The notes under the pieces were generated by a model. The model made no database searches. It saw nothing but the letters and a program-made list of their open reading frames with translations, and was not told the origin of the DNA. The position numbers and the translations under genes were made by a program. Below, piece by piece: positions 6,819 through 15,784 of a stretch of 39,049 bases of DNA. Location: contig CABRGB010000012.1 of NCBI GenBank assembly GCA_902470345.1, positions 1-39,049 of the forward strand, given 5' to 3'. This stretch comes from an uncultured Collinsella sp. (lineage in GTDB: Bacteria > Actinomycetota > Coriobacteriia > Coriobacteriales > Coriobacteriaceae). Every line of letters starts with the position of its first letter. Positions within the stretch are counted from its first letter, which is position 1.

Positions 6819-8033
6819 ATGGCCGATAAGATCCAGTGGGCGGGCAACACGATGCCCAAGAGCGATGACAAGCACTTGGGAATCATGAGCCTCGACCACG
6901 TGAAGAAGGCCCGCGCCTTCCACCAGTCGTTCCCTCAATATACCGTCACTCCGCTTGCCCGCCTGGACGGCCAGGCTGCGCGCCTAGGCCTGTCCAACCT
7001 GTGCGTTAAGGACGAGAGCTATCGCTTTGGCCTCAACGCCTTTAAGGTCCTGGGCGGCTCGTTTGCCATGGCCAACTACATTGCCGACGAGACCGGCAAG
7101 GACGTTGCCGACTGCACCTTCGATTACCTGACTTCCGATCAGCTTGCCAAGGACTTTGGCCAGGCCACCTTCTTTACCGCCACCGACGGCAATCATGGCC
7201 GCGGCGTGGCATGGGCTGCCAACAAGCTGGGCCAGAAGGCCGTCGTGCACATGCCCAAGGGTTCCACCAAGCCCCGCTTCGACAACATCGCCGCCGAGGG
7301 CGCCACGGTGACCATCGAAGAGGTCAACTACGACGAGTGCGTGCGCATGGCCGCCGCCGAGGCCGATGCCTGCGAGCGCGGCGTTATCGTTCAGGACACC
7401 GCCTGGGAGGGCTACGAGAAGATTCCGTCCTGGATCATGGAGGGCTACGGCACCATGGCTTCCGAGGCAGCCGAGCAGCTGCGCGAGATGGCCATCAACC
7501 GCCCGACGCACGTCTTTGTCCAGGCTGGCGTAGGCTCGCTGGCCGGCGCCGTGGTGGGCTACTTCACCAACCTGTATCCCGATAACCCGCCCACCTTTGT
7601 CGTGGTCGAGTGCGCTCCGGCCGCCTGCCTGTACAAGGGCGCCGCAGCCGGCGACGGCGACCCGCGCATCGTGGACGGCGACATGCCCTCCATCATGGCC
7701 GGCCTGTGCTGCGGCGAGCCCAACATCCTGGGCTGGGATATCCTGCGCAACCACACTACCGCCTTCGTGTCCTGCCCCGACTGGGTCACCGCTCGCGGCA
7801 TGCGCACCCTGGGCGCCCCCGAGAAGGGCGACCCGCGCGTCATCTCCGGCGAGTCCGGCGCGGTGACCACCGGCCTGGTCGAGACCCTCATGCTCGATCC
7901 CGAGTACGCCGAGCTCAAGGAGCTCATCGGCCTGGATAAGACGAGCTCCGTGCTCTGCTTCTCCACCGAGGGCGACACCGATCCGGATCAGTACCGTCGC
8001 ATCGTCTGGGAGGGCGAATACCCCACTTGCTAA
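6819..8033 (+). CDS. ygeX: diaminopropionate ammonia-lyase
   Basis: A 404-residue PLP enzyme of the tryptophan synthase beta fold. It converts 2,3-diaminopropionate to pyruvate and two ammonia. The PLP-binding lysine is Lys76 in NAFKVLGGS, and TDGNHGRGVAW (from about residue 122) is the conserved loop carrying the second catalytic acid/base. The length matches E. coli YgeX/DpaL (about 400). AAGGAG is well placed before the ATG. It is the first gene of the catabolic cluster and is followed after 72 bases by ygeY. In gut anaerobes this gene belongs to the conserved uric acid/purine degradation locus; its place here next to ygeY, ygeW and carbamate kinase fits that role. Regulation is probably through the two upstream palindromes. 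Confidence 0.95.
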   Translation: MADKIQWAGNTMPKSDDKHLGIMSLDHVKKARAFHQSFPQYTVTPLARLDGQAARLGLSNLCVKDESYRFGLNAFKVLGGSFAMANYIADETGKDVADCTFDYLTSDQLAKDFGQATFFTATDGNHGRGVAWAANKLGQKAVVHMPKGSTKPRFDNIAAEGATVTIEEVNYDECVRMAAAEADACERGVIVQDTAWEGYEKIPSWIMEGYGTMASEAAEQLREMAINRPTHVFVQAGVGSLAGAVVGYFTNLYPDNPPTFVVVECAPAACLYKGAAAGDGDPRIVDGDMPSIMAGLCCGEPNILGWDILRNHTTAFVSCPDWVTARGMRTLGAPEKGDPRVISGESGAVTTGLVETLMLDPEYAELKELIGLDKTSSVLCFSTEGDTDPDQYRRIVWEGEYPTC

Positions 8034-8038
8034 TACTG

Positions 8039-8065
8039 GGCGGAGTAAATAGGTATCGCTCCGCC
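8039..8065 (+). other. intercistronic hairpin between ygeX and ygeY
   Basis: GGCGGAG and CTCCGCC form a perfect 7-bp stem with a 13-base loop, six bases after the ygeX stop codon. There is no T tract, so mRNA processing or 3'-end protection is more likely than termination. Confidence 0.4.
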
Positions 8066-8105
8066 ACCTCACAGGTAGATCCCTTCGTATGAAAGGTTAT
8101 GAACA

Positions 8106-9491
8106 ATGGCTAAAGAACTCGATTTCGACGCTATCAAGGCTGCTGCTGAGTCCCACCGTGCTGATATGACTCGTTTTCTTCGCGCAATGATTAGCCATCC
8201 CTCTGAGTCTTGCGAGGAGGGTGAGGTTGTCGCCTGCATTAAGGCCGAGATGGAGAGCCTCGGCTATGACGAGGTCAAGGTCGACGGCCTGGGCAACGTT
8301 ATGGGCTTTATGGGCGAGGGCGACAAGATTATCGCCATCGACTCTCACATCGACACCGTCGGCATCGGCAACATCGATAACTGGGACGCCGATCCCTATG
8401 AGGGCTACGAGACCGACGAGATCATCTATGGCCGCGGTGGCTCCGACCAGGAGGGTGGCATGGCTTCTGCTGCCTACGCTGCCAAGATGATGAAGGACAT
8501 GGGCCTCATCCCCGAGGGCTACAAGATCATGGTCGTCGGTACCGTCCAGGAAGAAGACTGCGACGGCATGTGCTGGCAGTACATCTACAACAAGGACGGC
8601 ATTAAGCCCGAGTTCGTCATTTCCACCGAGCCCACCGACGGCGGCATCTATCGCGGTCACCGCGGCCGTATGGAGATCCGCGTCGACGTTCACGGCACCT
8701 CCTGCCACGGCTCCGCTCCCGACCGCGGCGACAACGCCATCTACAAGATGGCCGACATCATCGCCGACGTCCGCGCCCTCAACAACAACGGCTGCGACGA
8801 GTCGACCGACATCAAGGGCCTCGTCAAGATGCTCGACCCCAAGTACAACCCCGAGCACTTCGAGGACGCCCGCTTCCTGGGCCGCGGCACCTGCACCGTC
8901 AGCCAGATCTTCTACACCAGCCCCAGCCGCTGCGCCGTGGCCGACTCCTGTGCCATTTCCATCGACCGTCGTATGACCGCCGGTGAGACCTGGGAGTCCT
9001 GCCTGGACGAGATCCGCAACCTGCCGGCCGCCAAGAAGTACGGCGACGACGTGAAGGTCTCCATGTACATGTACGACCGTCCGTCCTGGACCGGCGAGGT
9101 CTACGAGACCGAGGCTTACTTCCCCACGTGGATCAACAAGGAGACCGCTCCGCACGTCAAGGCCCTCGTCGACGCCCACAAGGCCATGTTCGGCGACGAG
9201 CGCATCGGCTGCGAGCCCAGCATGGACAAGCGCACCGGTCGTCCGCTGTGCGACAAGTGGACCTTCTCCACGAACTGCGTTTCCATCCAGGGCCGCTACG
9301 GCATCCCCTGCGTCGGCTTTGGTCCGGGTGCCGAGTCTCAGGCTCACGCTCCCAACGAGGTCACCTACAAGGACGACCTGGTCACCGCTGCCGCCATGTA
9401 TGTGGCTGCCCTGAACCTCTACGATCCGAGCCAGGCCGATGGCGATGCCACCGTGTTCCGCGCCGGTCTGACCAACAACAAGATCGACTAG
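8106..9491 (+). CDS. ygeY: YgeY-type selenium metabolism-linked M20 hydrolase
   Basis: A 461-residue M20-family metallohydrolase. Metal-site motifs are visible: AIDSHIDTVG (His81, Asp83), GRGGSDQEGG (Asp114), QEED (Glu149/150) and a late His in SQAHAPNEV. Family members hydrolyse amide bonds of amino-acid derivatives in the cytoplasm. YgeY proteins occur with selenium-dependent molybdenum hydroxylases and the purine-degradation locus; the exact substrate is not established from sequence, but a carbamoyl- or acyl-diaminopropionate type intermediate upstream of YgeX would fit. AAAGG precedes the ATG. Codons are strongly C/G-ending, indicating high expression. A GC-rich hairpin lies between this gene and ygeW. 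Confidence 0.9.
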   Translation: MAKELDFDAIKAAAESHRADMTRFLRAMISHPSESCEEGEVVACIKAEMESLGYDEVKVDGLGNVMGFMGEGDKIIAIDSHIDTVGIGNIDNWDADPYEGYETDEIIYGRGGSDQEGGMASAAYAAKMMKDMGLIPEGYKIMVVGTVQEEDCDGMCWQYIYNKDGIKPEFVISTEPTDGGIYRGHRGRMEIRVDVHGTSCHGSAPDRGDNAIYKMADIIADVRALNNNGCDESTDIKGLVKMLDPKYNPEHFEDARFLGRGTCTVSQIFYTSPSRCAVADSCAISIDRRMTAGETWESCLDEIRNLPAAKKYGDDVKVSMYMYDRPSWTGEVYETEAYFPTWINKETAPHVKALVDAHKAMFGDERIGCEPSMDKRTGRPLCDKWTFSTNCVSIQGRYGIPCVGFGPGAESQAHAPNEVTYKDDLVTAAAMYVAALNLYDPSQADGDATVFRAGLTNNKID

Positions 9492-9513
9492 TCCCATTCC
9501 TCGATCTTGTTGA

Positions 9514-9538
9514 GCCGGGGGCAGTTTATGCCCCCGGC
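9514..9538 (+). terminator. GC-rich hairpin after ygeY
   Basis: GCCGGGGGC and GCCCCCGGC form a 9-bp perfect stem with a 7-base loop (AGTTTAT), 22 bases after the ygeY stop. No T tract follows, so it may act as a partial terminator or stability element that sets the ratio of ygeXY to ygeW transcripts. The following 150 bases before ygeW could hold a separate promoter but I could not identify one. Confidence 0.45.
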
Positions 9539-9692
9539 GCCTCCTGTTGACATGGGGCCCGCGGTCGTTATCTCCCATGCTTCCTCGACGGTGGCGGGTC
9601 CTCGTCATAGCGCTCTGCATGTTCTAGCCACACGCGCATGCCGGAGCGCATCTACTCATTGCGATCGTTTCACCTTTAGAAAGGACATTTAC

Positions 9693-10895
9693 ATGGACGC
9701 CAAGTTTACCGAGCTCGTCGAGCAGCTGAACGGCCTCGATTTTAAGGGTATGTACGGCAGCGACTTCCTGCACACCTGGGATAAGACCACCGATGAGCTC
9801 AAGGCGCTCTACATCGTCGCCGACGCTCTGCGCGAGCTGCGCGAGAACAACGTTTCGTCCAAGATCTTCGATTCGGGCCTGGCCGTCTCGCTGTTCCGCG
9901 ACAACTCCACCCGTACGCGCTTCTCCTTCTCTAAGGCCGCCAACCTGCTCGGCCTTGAGCTGCAGGACCTGGACGAGAAGAAGTCCCAGATCGCTCACGG
10001 CGAGACCGTCCGCGAGACCGCTACCATGATCTCCTTCATGGCCGACGTCATCGGCATCCGCGACGACATGTACATCGGTAAGGGCGACGCCTACATGGCC
10101 GAGGTCTCCGAGTCTGTCCAGCAGGCTTACGAGGACGGTGTTCTGGATCACCGTCCCACGCTCATCTCCCTGCAGTCCGACTCCGATCACCCCACGCAGT
10201 CCTCTGCCGACATGCTCTACCTCATCAACGAGTTTGGCGGCCTCGAGAACCTCAAGGGCAAGAAGGTTGCCGTCACCTGGGCCTATTCGCCCTCTTACGG
10301 CAAGCCGCTGTCCTGCCCGCAGTCGCTGATCAGCCTGCTGCCCCGCTTTGGCATGGACGTCACCCTGGCTCACCCCGAGGGCTACGATCTCATGCCCGAG
10401 GTCGTCGAGCGCGCCAAGAGCTATGCCGCCGAGTCCGGCACCACCTTTAAGCAGGTCAACACCATGGCCGAGGCCTTCGAGGGCGCCGACATCGTGATCC
10501 CCAAGAGCTGGGCTCCGTTTGCCGCCATGGAGAAGCGCACCAACCTGTACGCCGAGGGCGACGACGCCGGCATCGCAGCGCTCGAGAAGGAGCTGCTCGC
10601 TCAGAACGCCACCCATCAGGATTGGTGCTCCACGACCGAGCTCATGGAGAAGACCGCCAACGGCCAGGACACTATCTTTATGCACCCGCTGCCCGCCGAC
10701 ATCTCCGGTGTCTCTTGCGAGCACGGCGAGGTCAACGCCGACGTCTTCGACATGCACCGCGTGGGCATGTACAAGGAGGCCAGCTACAAGCCGTACGCCA
10801 TTGCAGCCATGATGTTCCTGCAGAAGGTTGCCGATCCCGCCGCTACCCTCAAGGCCCTCGACGAGCGCAACACCGCCCGTTGGTTCCAGGCCTAA
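9693..10895 (+). CDS. ygeW: YgeW-type carbamoyltransferase
   Basis: A 400-residue member of the aspartate/ornithine carbamoyltransferase superfamily. FRDNSTRTRFSF (residues 69-80) is the carbamoyl-phosphate binding loop with the STRTR signature, and MHPLPADISG in the C-terminal half is the second carbamoyl-phosphate contact. The length (about 400, longer than ordinary OTCase at about 330) and the cluster context identify the YgeW subfamily, whose amino-group substrate is uncertain. The start at 9693 is chosen over an upstream in-frame GTG/TTG because AGAAAGGA lies just before this ATG. Coupled with the downstream carbamate kinase, the enzyme probably works in the phosphorolytic direction, releasing carbamoyl phosphate for ATP synthesis. 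Confidence 0.92.
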   Translation: MDAKFTELVEQLNGLDFKGMYGSDFLHTWDKTTDELKALYIVADALRELRENNVSSKIFDSGLAVSLFRDNSTRTRFSFSKAANLLGLELQDLDEKKSQIAHGETVRETATMISFMADVIGIRDDMYIGKGDAYMAEVSESVQQAYEDGVLDHRPTLISLQSDSDHPTQSSADMLYLINEFGGLENLKGKKVAVTWAYSPSYGKPLSCPQSLISLLPRFGMDVTLAHPEGYDLMPEVVERAKSYAAESGTTFKQVNTMAEAFEGADIVIPKSWAPFAAMEKRTNLYAEGDDAGIAALEKELLAQNATHQDWCSTTELMEKTANGQDTIFMHPLPADISGVSCEHGEVNADVFDMHRVGMYKEASYKPYAIAAMMFLQKVADPAATLKALDERNTARWFQA

Positions 10896-10909
10896 AGCTG
10901 GGCTGAGAA

Positions 10910-11860
10910 ATGGCTAAGCGTATCGTTGTCGCCCTGGGCGGAAACGCCCTCGGCGCCAACCTGCCCGAGCAGATGGAGGCCGTCAAGACGACTTCCAAGG
11001 CTATCGTCGACCTGATCGAGGAGGGCAACGAGGTCGTCGTCGTGCATGGCAACGGTCCCCAGGTGGGCATGATCGCCAACGCGATGGCTGAGCTCACGCG
11101 CTCTAATCCTCAGAAGTACGTTCCCTGCCCCTTGTCCGTTTGCGGCGCCATGAGCCAGGGCTACATTGGCTATGACCTGCAAAATGCGCTGCGCGAGGAA
11201 ATGCTCGACCGCAATATCGACAAGGGTGTCGCCACCGTGCTCACCCAGGTCGAGGTTGCGGCAGACGACCCGGCCTTTGCCGACCCGGTCAAGCCGATTG
11301 GTCCGTGGATGAGCGAGGCCGAGGCCAAGGAGCTGGAGGCCGACCGCGGCTACCAGTTCATCCACGACGAGAAGCAGGGCTTCCGTCGTGTGGTGGCTTC
11401 GCCCAAGCCTGTGAACATCGTCGAGCTCGACACCATCAAGTCGCTCGTCGAGTCCAACCACGTGGTGATCTCCTGCGGCGGCGGTGGCATTCCCGTCACC
11501 AAGGCCCAGGGCAACCACCTTAAGGGCGCTGCCGCCGTCATCGATAAGGACTTTGCGGCCGAGAAGCTCGCCGAGCAGCTCGATGCCGATGCCCTGATTA
11601 TCCTGACGGCCGTGGAGAAGGTTGCCATTGGCTTTGGCACCGACCACGAGCAGTGGCTCGACACGCTGACCGCGGCTGACGTAAAGCGTCTGTCCGAGGC
11701 CAACGAGTTCGGTCGCGGCTCCATGCTGCCCAAGGTCCAGGCCGCCTCGACGTTTGCCGAGAGCAAGCCGGGCCGCACGGCGCTCATCACGCTGCTCGAG
11801 AAGGCACGTGACGGTCTTGCCGGCAAGACCGGTACCACGTTTACCGGCGACGCTGAGTAG
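10910..11860 (+). CDS. arcC: carbamate kinase
   Basis: A 316-residue amino-acid kinase-fold protein, the usual carbamate kinase size. VALGGNALG at residues 7-15 is the N-terminal phosphate loop, VVHGNGPQVG and ISCGGGGIPV are further family motifs, and LTAVEKV lies in the ATP-binding lobe. It converts carbamoyl phosphate plus ADP to ATP, CO2 and ammonia. Only 14 bases separate it from ygeW, with a weak ribosome-binding site (GCTGAGAA), suggesting translation coupled to ygeW. In E. coli the equivalent gene in this locus is yqeA. It is the energy-yielding step of the cluster. A strong hairpin with a short T run follows. Confidence 0.95.
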   Translation: MAKRIVVALGGNALGANLPEQMEAVKTTSKAIVDLIEEGNEVVVVHGNGPQVGMIANAMAELTRSNPQKYVPCPLSVCGAMSQGYIGYDLQNALREEMLDRNIDKGVATVLTQVEVAADDPAFADPVKPIGPWMSEAEAKELEADRGYQFIHDEKQGFRRVVASPKPVNIVELDTIKSLVESNHVVISCGGGGIPVTKAQGNHLKGAAAVIDKDFAAEKLAEQLDADALIILTAVEKVAIGFGTDHEQWLDTLTAADVKRLSEANEFGRGSMLPKVQAASTFAESKPGRTALITLLEKARDGLAGKTGTTFTGDAE

Positions 11861-11878
11861 GCATATCTGCACCATTGA

Positions 11879-11913
11879 GGAGGGTGCCCTGCGTCGCGGG
11901 GTGCCCTCCTTTG
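11879..11913 (+). terminator. probable rho-independent terminator after carbamate kinase
   Basis: GGAGGG pairs with CCCTCC and the pairing continues inward for about 13 bp with three G-T wobbles, closing on a small loop, then TTTGTG follows. It sits 18 bases past the stop codon. It likely ends the ygeX-arcC unit, so the mocA gene downstream needs its own promoter or read-through. Confidence 0.65.
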
Positions 11914-12038
11914 TGCTATGGAGAGCCAAGGGGCGTTCGCTGGAAAAACGAGCGCATACCTGTTCCGACGGAGTGTGAGCTTGGTATGGTGGGTATAGCA
12001 ACTATGGTGTCCAAAGCAGCCAGGGGAGGTTTGCGGAG

Positions 12039-12653
12039 ATGAAACTCGGTTGCGTGATTATGGCCTCGGGCGAGGGCAAGCGGTTTGGCTCTAACAAGAT
12101 GCTCGCCGATATCTATGGCGAGCCGCTGATTGCCCGGACCATCGATTCGGTTCCCCAGGGCTTTGACGCCGTGGTTTCGACGCGTTGGCCCGAGGTCGCC
12201 CAGATTTGCGAGGACAAGCATTGCCCGTGCGTGCTGCACGATGGCGAGCTGCGCAGCGAAAGCGTCCGCGCGGGCCTTTCGTGGGGGGTCGAACGCAACT
12301 GGAAAGGTTGCCTCTTTTTGCCGGGCGACCAGCCGCTCGTGAGTTCGGATTCTTTTGAGGCTATGGTTCGTGCATTTGACGAGCGTGGCCGCAAGCATCC
12401 GGTGCGTCTTGCGTGCAACGGCGAGCCTTCGAGCCCGGTGCTCTTTCCTAGGCAGCTGTTCGATGCACTTATGTGTCTTGAGGGCAAGGACGGCGGCGGT
12501 TCGATCCTCAAGGGCCGTATCGACGTGGTGCTGGTCGAGGCGCGTGCCTACGAGCTGTGGGACGTCGATACCGCCAAGGGACAGCAACGCATAACGGAGC
12601 ATATCGCTGCCTGCTCGTATTTTGATCGCGTGGCCAACTGTATTAATCAATAA
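12039..12653 (+). CDS. mocA: MocA-like molybdenum cofactor nucleotidyltransferase
   Basis: A 204-residue protein of the MobA/MocA nucleotidyltransferase fold. The N-terminal MASGEGKRFGSNKML (from about residue 8) is the nucleotide-binding loop, and LFLPGDQPLVSS carries the metal-binding Asp. Such enzymes attach CMP (MocA) or GMP (MobA) to molybdopterin; MocA-type cytidylation supplies xanthine dehydrogenase-family hydroxylases, and the yqeB/yqeC/xdhC neighbours support this choice (E. coli ygfJ occupies the same place). GGGGAGG is found upstream of the ATG. The hydantoinase-type gene starts 8 bases after the stop, so the two are cotranscribed. Confidence 0.85.
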   Translation: MKLGCVIMASGEGKRFGSNKMLADIYGEPLIARTIDSVPQGFDAVVSTRWPEVAQICEDKHCPCVLHDGELRSESVRAGLSWGVERNWKGCLFLPGDQPLVSSDSFEAMVRAFDERGRKHPVRLACNGEPSSPVLFPRQLFDALMCLEGKDGGGSILKGRIDVVLVEARAYELWDVDTAKGQQRITEHIAACSYFDRVANCINQ

Positions 12654-12661
12654 GGAGCAAC

Positions 12662-14029
12662 ATGATCATCATCAAAAACGGCGCGCTCGTGACGCCACAG
12701 GGACTTCGCCGCGCCGATCTTGCCATGGATGGCGATAAGATCGTGCGGGTCGCCACGGCGATTGAGCCGGCCGAGGGCGATACCGTCGAGGATGCCGCGG
12801 GCTGCTGGGTGTTTCCCGGCTTTATCGACGGCCACACGCACATGCAGTGCTGGACCGGCATGGATTGGACAGCCGATAGCTTTGAGACCGGCACGCGCGC
12901 GGCTGCCTGCGGCGGCACGACAACCATCGTGGACTACGCGACGGCCGATCGCGGCGTGACTATGCCCGATGCCTTGGCCGAGTGGCATCGCCGCGCCGAC
13001 GGAACCTGCACGGCCAACTACGCCTTTCATATGGCACTCGCCGAGTGGAACGAGCGCAACCGCGCCGATCTTTCGGCCATGCGCGAGGCGGGCGTATCGT
13101 CGTTCAAGACCTACTTTGCCTACGATCATCTGCGCCTGGACGATGCCGAGACGCTCGAGGTGCTCGAGGAGCTCAAGCGTATTGGCGGCATACTGTGCGT
13201 GCATTGCGAGAACGGTACGCTGGTCAACGCGCTGCAGAAGCGTGTGTACGAGCAGGGAATCCATGGGCCCGAGGGTCATGCGCTCAGCCGTCCGGACGTG
13301 TGTGAGGCCGAGGCCGTGAGCCGCCTGCTGTACCTGGCGCACTTGGCCGGGGACGCTCCGGTCAACGTGGTGCACCTTTCGACCAAGCTGGGGCTCGAGG
13401 CCATTCGCGCTGCCAAGGCGCGCGGGCAGAAGAACATCTATGTTGAGACCTGTCCTCAGTATCTGATGCTCGACGACACCTGCTATCTGGAGCAGGGAGA
13501 GGACGGCTTTGCCGGCGCCAAGTATGTGATGAGTCCGCCGCTGCGCCATGCCGGCGACCGTGCGGCTCTGCGCGAGGCACTTGTGGCCGGCGAGATTGAT
13601 ACCATCGCCACCGACCACTGCAGCTTTAATCTGCACGGGCAAAAGGACCGCGGGCGCGACGACTTCCGCGCGATTCCCAACGGCGGACCCGGTGTGGAGC
13701 ATCGTCCCGTCGCGATCGCTACGAGCTTTGAGGGACAGCTGGGCCCCGAGGACCTCTGCCGCCTGATGAGCGAGAACCCGGCGCGCGTCTTTGGCATGTA
13801 TCCGCGCAAGGGCTGTCTTGCCGAGGGTGCCGATGCCGACGTGTGCGTGTGGGATCCCAAGGCGCGCTGGACCATTCGCGCGGCGACGCAGCATCAGGCT
13901 GTGGACTACACGCCGCTCGAGGGTTTTGAGGCACATGGCCGCGCCAAGGCTGTGTTTGTGAACGGCGTGCTGGCTGCGCGCGACGGCGAGCCCACCGGAG
14001 CCCAACCCGGCCGCTACGTGCCTCGCTAA
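12662..14029 (+). CDS. hyuA: dihydropyrimidinase/hydantoinase-type amidohydrolase
   Basis: A 455-residue cyclic amidohydrolase. Metal ligands are all present: GHTH (His58, His60), SSFKTYF with the lysine that is normally carboxylated (Lys149), His181 in VHCEN, His238 in VVHLST and Asp318 in IATDHCSF. The family opens cyclic diamide rings such as hydantoins and dihydropyrimidines. In E. coli the same locus carries hyuA/ygeZ, implicated in purine-ring catabolism. AAGGAG lies five bases before the ATG. Its end faces the end of yqeC, with a long inverted repeat between them that may stop transcription from both sides. The precise ring substrate cannot be read from the sequence. Confidence 0.92.
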   Translation: MIIIKNGALVTPQGLRRADLAMDGDKIVRVATAIEPAEGDTVEDAAGCWVFPGFIDGHTHMQCWTGMDWTADSFETGTRAAACGGTTTIVDYATADRGVTMPDALAEWHRRADGTCTANYAFHMALAEWNERNRADLSAMREAGVSSFKTYFAYDHLRLDDAETLEVLEELKRIGGILCVHCENGTLVNALQKRVYEQGIHGPEGHALSRPDVCEAEAVSRLLYLAHLAGDAPVNVVHLSTKLGLEAIRAAKARGQKNIYVETCPQYLMLDDTCYLEQGEDGFAGAKYVMSPPLRHAGDRAALREALVAGEIDTIATDHCSFNLHGQKDRGRDDFRAIPNGGPGVEHRPVAIATSFEGQLGPEDLCRLMSENPARVFGMYPRKGCLAEGADADVCVWDPKARWTIRAATQHQAVDYTPLEGFEAHGRAKAVFVNGVLAARDGEPTGAQPGRYVPR

Positions 14030-14052
14030 CAGGGGGAGTGCCGGGCCCCTGC

Positions 14053-14119
14053 AGTTGCGGTGAAATAGTTCCTGTTTAGCCGCCAAATAGGCCGTTTCAG
14101 GAACTATTCCACCGCAACT
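14053..14119. repeat. repetitive inverted repeat, copy 1 (between hyuA and yqeC)
   Basis: Arms of 22 bp (14053-14074 and 14098-14119) begin AGTTGCGGTGAAATAGTTCC and are complementary with one mismatch; the loop is 23 bases. The same arms occur again at 16858-16924 with a different loop. Between two convergent genes, it probably acts as a bidirectional terminator, but the conserved arm sequence points to a dispersed repeat family. Confidence 0.8.
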
Positions 14120-14144
14120 TATAGATCTGCCGGGGCGGCGCCGG

Positions 14145-14879
14145 CTATTTGAGGCTGGTGGCGATGAGGGGGCGGCCGAGGGCGGCCTCAAAGCGGTCGG
14201 CCATCGTGGGGTCGCTGAGCTTATCGACTTGGTTGAGCATGATGCGGGCATTATTGAGGTTCAGCATCCGCAGCTCGGCATTGAGCACCATGGCGACGCG
14301 CTCTGGGGTGGCAGCGTCGGTGGGCTCGCAGCCGCAACGCTCGCAAAAGAGCTCGGGGCGGTGGACAACCTCGGCGACGGGCTTGCCCAGCCCCGAGGCG
14401 CCGACGACCCAGACAACGTCTGCCGTGGCGGCGGGAATTACCGGCTCCCAGGCGGCATGCGCCTTGAGCGGGAGTCGCTTGCTGCCATCTGCCTCGGCCA
14501 ACACATGGCCAAAGCGCTGCGCCAGCTCGTTGAGTGGCTCGGCGGGGGCGGAGAGCTTGCCTGTCTCCGGGTCCAAGACGCCTGCCTGGCAGATGCTTCC
14601 GCGCGCAAGGCCCGCGCATGCCTCGCAGGTGCAGCCGGGAACATGCAGGGCCCCCGGCTTCCAAGGCGCGGCGTCCAGGCGACGGCTCGACCCGTCCCAT
14701 GGCACGCCGGCGACGGGAAACATGTGCGTGGTGGTACAGAGGAGCACCCTGTCGCCGGCGCGCATGAGCTCAAGACCCAGCGTTTTCAGCAATGTCGACT
14801 TGCCGCCACTGCCGATAATTGCGGTAATGCCCGGCTCGATCTTGAGCGCGGAGGCAAGGTTTCCGCTCGTCGTTTCCAT
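14145..14879 (-). CDS. yqeC: YqeC-type selenium-dependent molybdenum hydroxylase accessory protein
   Basis: A 244-residue protein with a P-loop near the start (IIGSGGKSTLLKTL, residues 21-34), then TTTHMF, a Cys-containing loop (CTCEACAG) and EADGSKRLPLKAH, which is typical of YqeC proteins. These are accessory factors found with selenium-dependent molybdenum hydroxylases; the biochemical step is unproven but a nucleotide-dependent maturation role is generally assumed. It is transcribed against hyuA and divergently from yqeB, with only about 100 bases between the two starts, so both probably share a control region. GGTGAAC before the ATG is a moderate ribosome-binding site. Confidence 0.85.
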   Translation of the reverse strand: METTSGNLASALKIEPGITAIIGSGGKSTLLKTLGLELMRAGDRVLLCTTTHMFPVAGVPWDGSSRRLDAAPWKPGALHVPGCTCEACAGLARGSICQAGVLDPETGKLSAPAEPLNELAQRFGHVLAEADGSKRLPLKAHAAWEPVIPAATADVVWVVGASGLGKPVAEVVHRPELFCERCGCEPTDAATPERVAMVLNAELRMLNLNNARIMLNQVDKLSDPTMADRFEAALGRPLIATSLK

Positions 14880-14892
14880 CTGTTCACCGCCG

Positions 14893-14898
14893 TATAAT
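14893..14898 (+). promoter_or_regulatory. putative -10 element upstream of yqeB
   Basis: Perfect TATAAT in the AT-rich yqeC/yqeB intergenic region, about 85 bases upstream of the yqeB start. The -35 position (TCGTTT) is poor. The reverse strand in the same spot reads TATTATAC, which could serve yqeC. Confidence 0.4.
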
Positions 14899-14980
14899 AC
14901 TGTGATAATAAATAATCATCAGAGTGCGGTCGAACCGCTTTTGCTCTGCTCAAACCGTAGCACAGGGAGGTGCCCCGGGA

Positions 14981-15775
14981 ATGCTCGTATATGTTCGCGG
15001 CGCCGGCGATATCGCCACGGGCGTCGCCGCTCGCTTGGTGCGCGCCGGCGTGTCGGTCGTTATGGCCGATATCGCGGTTCCCACGTGCATCCGTCGCACA
15101 ATCAGTTTTTGTGAGGCCATTCGTCTGGGCGAGGTCGAGGTCGAAGGCATTCGCGCTCGCTTGGCGCAGACGCCGACTGAGGCGCTCGAGATTACCCAAG
15201 CGGGGGATGTTGCCGTCGTGGTGGACCCCCAGGCCAAGATGCTCGGCGAGCTGAAACCCGCGGCTGTGGTCGACGCGATTTTGGCCAAGCGCAACCTGGG
15301 CACCACGCGCGACATGGCGCCTGCCGTCATCGCCGTGGGGCCGGGCTTTACCGCGCCGGTCGATTGCGACGCCGTGGTCGAGACCATGCGCGGGCATTTT
15401 CTCGGCCGTGTCATTACCCAAGGTTCGCCCCAGCCCAACACGGGCGTGCCGGGCATTATCGCCGGCTATGGCAAGGAGCGCGTTATCCACAGCCCCGCCG
15501 CCGGCGTGTTTCGGTCCGACCGCGCAATCGGCGACATCGTGAGCGCCGGAGACGTGATTGGCTACGCGGGCGATACTCCCATGGTCACGCAGATTAACGG
15601 CTGCTTGCGCGGTCTTTTGGCCGACGGCGTTCAGGTGACCGAGGGCTTTAAATGCGCCGACGTCGACCCGCGCGGCGATGCCAGCTATATCAACTACATT
15701 TCGGACAAGGCGACGTCGGTCGGCGGCGGCGTGCTCGAGGCGCTCGCCATGCTCACCGATGTCTTTAGAGGATAG
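14981..15775 (+). CDS. yqeB: YqeB-type selenium-dependent molybdenum hydroxylase system protein
   Basis: A 264-residue protein starting MLVYVRGAGDIATGVAARL, a Rossmann-like nucleotide-binding opening (GAGDIATG) seen in YqeB proteins (EF2563 family). The start at 14981 is supported by GGGAGGTG just upstream; the open frame extends 19 codons further without such a site. YqeB marks genomes that use labile-selenium molybdenum hydroxylases and is thought to help mature the cofactor. It is followed after 9 bases by an XdhC-like gene, so the two form an operon with related tasks. The C-terminal half contains VIHSPAAGVFRS, reminiscent of a lipoyl/biotinyl-like beta hammerhead. Confidence 0.85.
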   Translation: MLVYVRGAGDIATGVAARLVRAGVSVVMADIAVPTCIRRTISFCEAIRLGEVEVEGIRARLAQTPTEALEITQAGDVAVVVDPQAKMLGELKPAAVVDAILAKRNLGTTRDMAPAVIAVGPGFTAPVDCDAVVETMRGHFLGRVITQGSPQPNTGVPGIIAGYGKERVIHSPAAGVFRSDRAIGDIVSAGDVIGYAGDTPMVTQINGCLRGLLADGVQVTEGFKCADVDPRGDASYINYISDKATSVGGGVLEALAMLTDVFRG

Positions 15776-15784
15776 AAGGCGGCA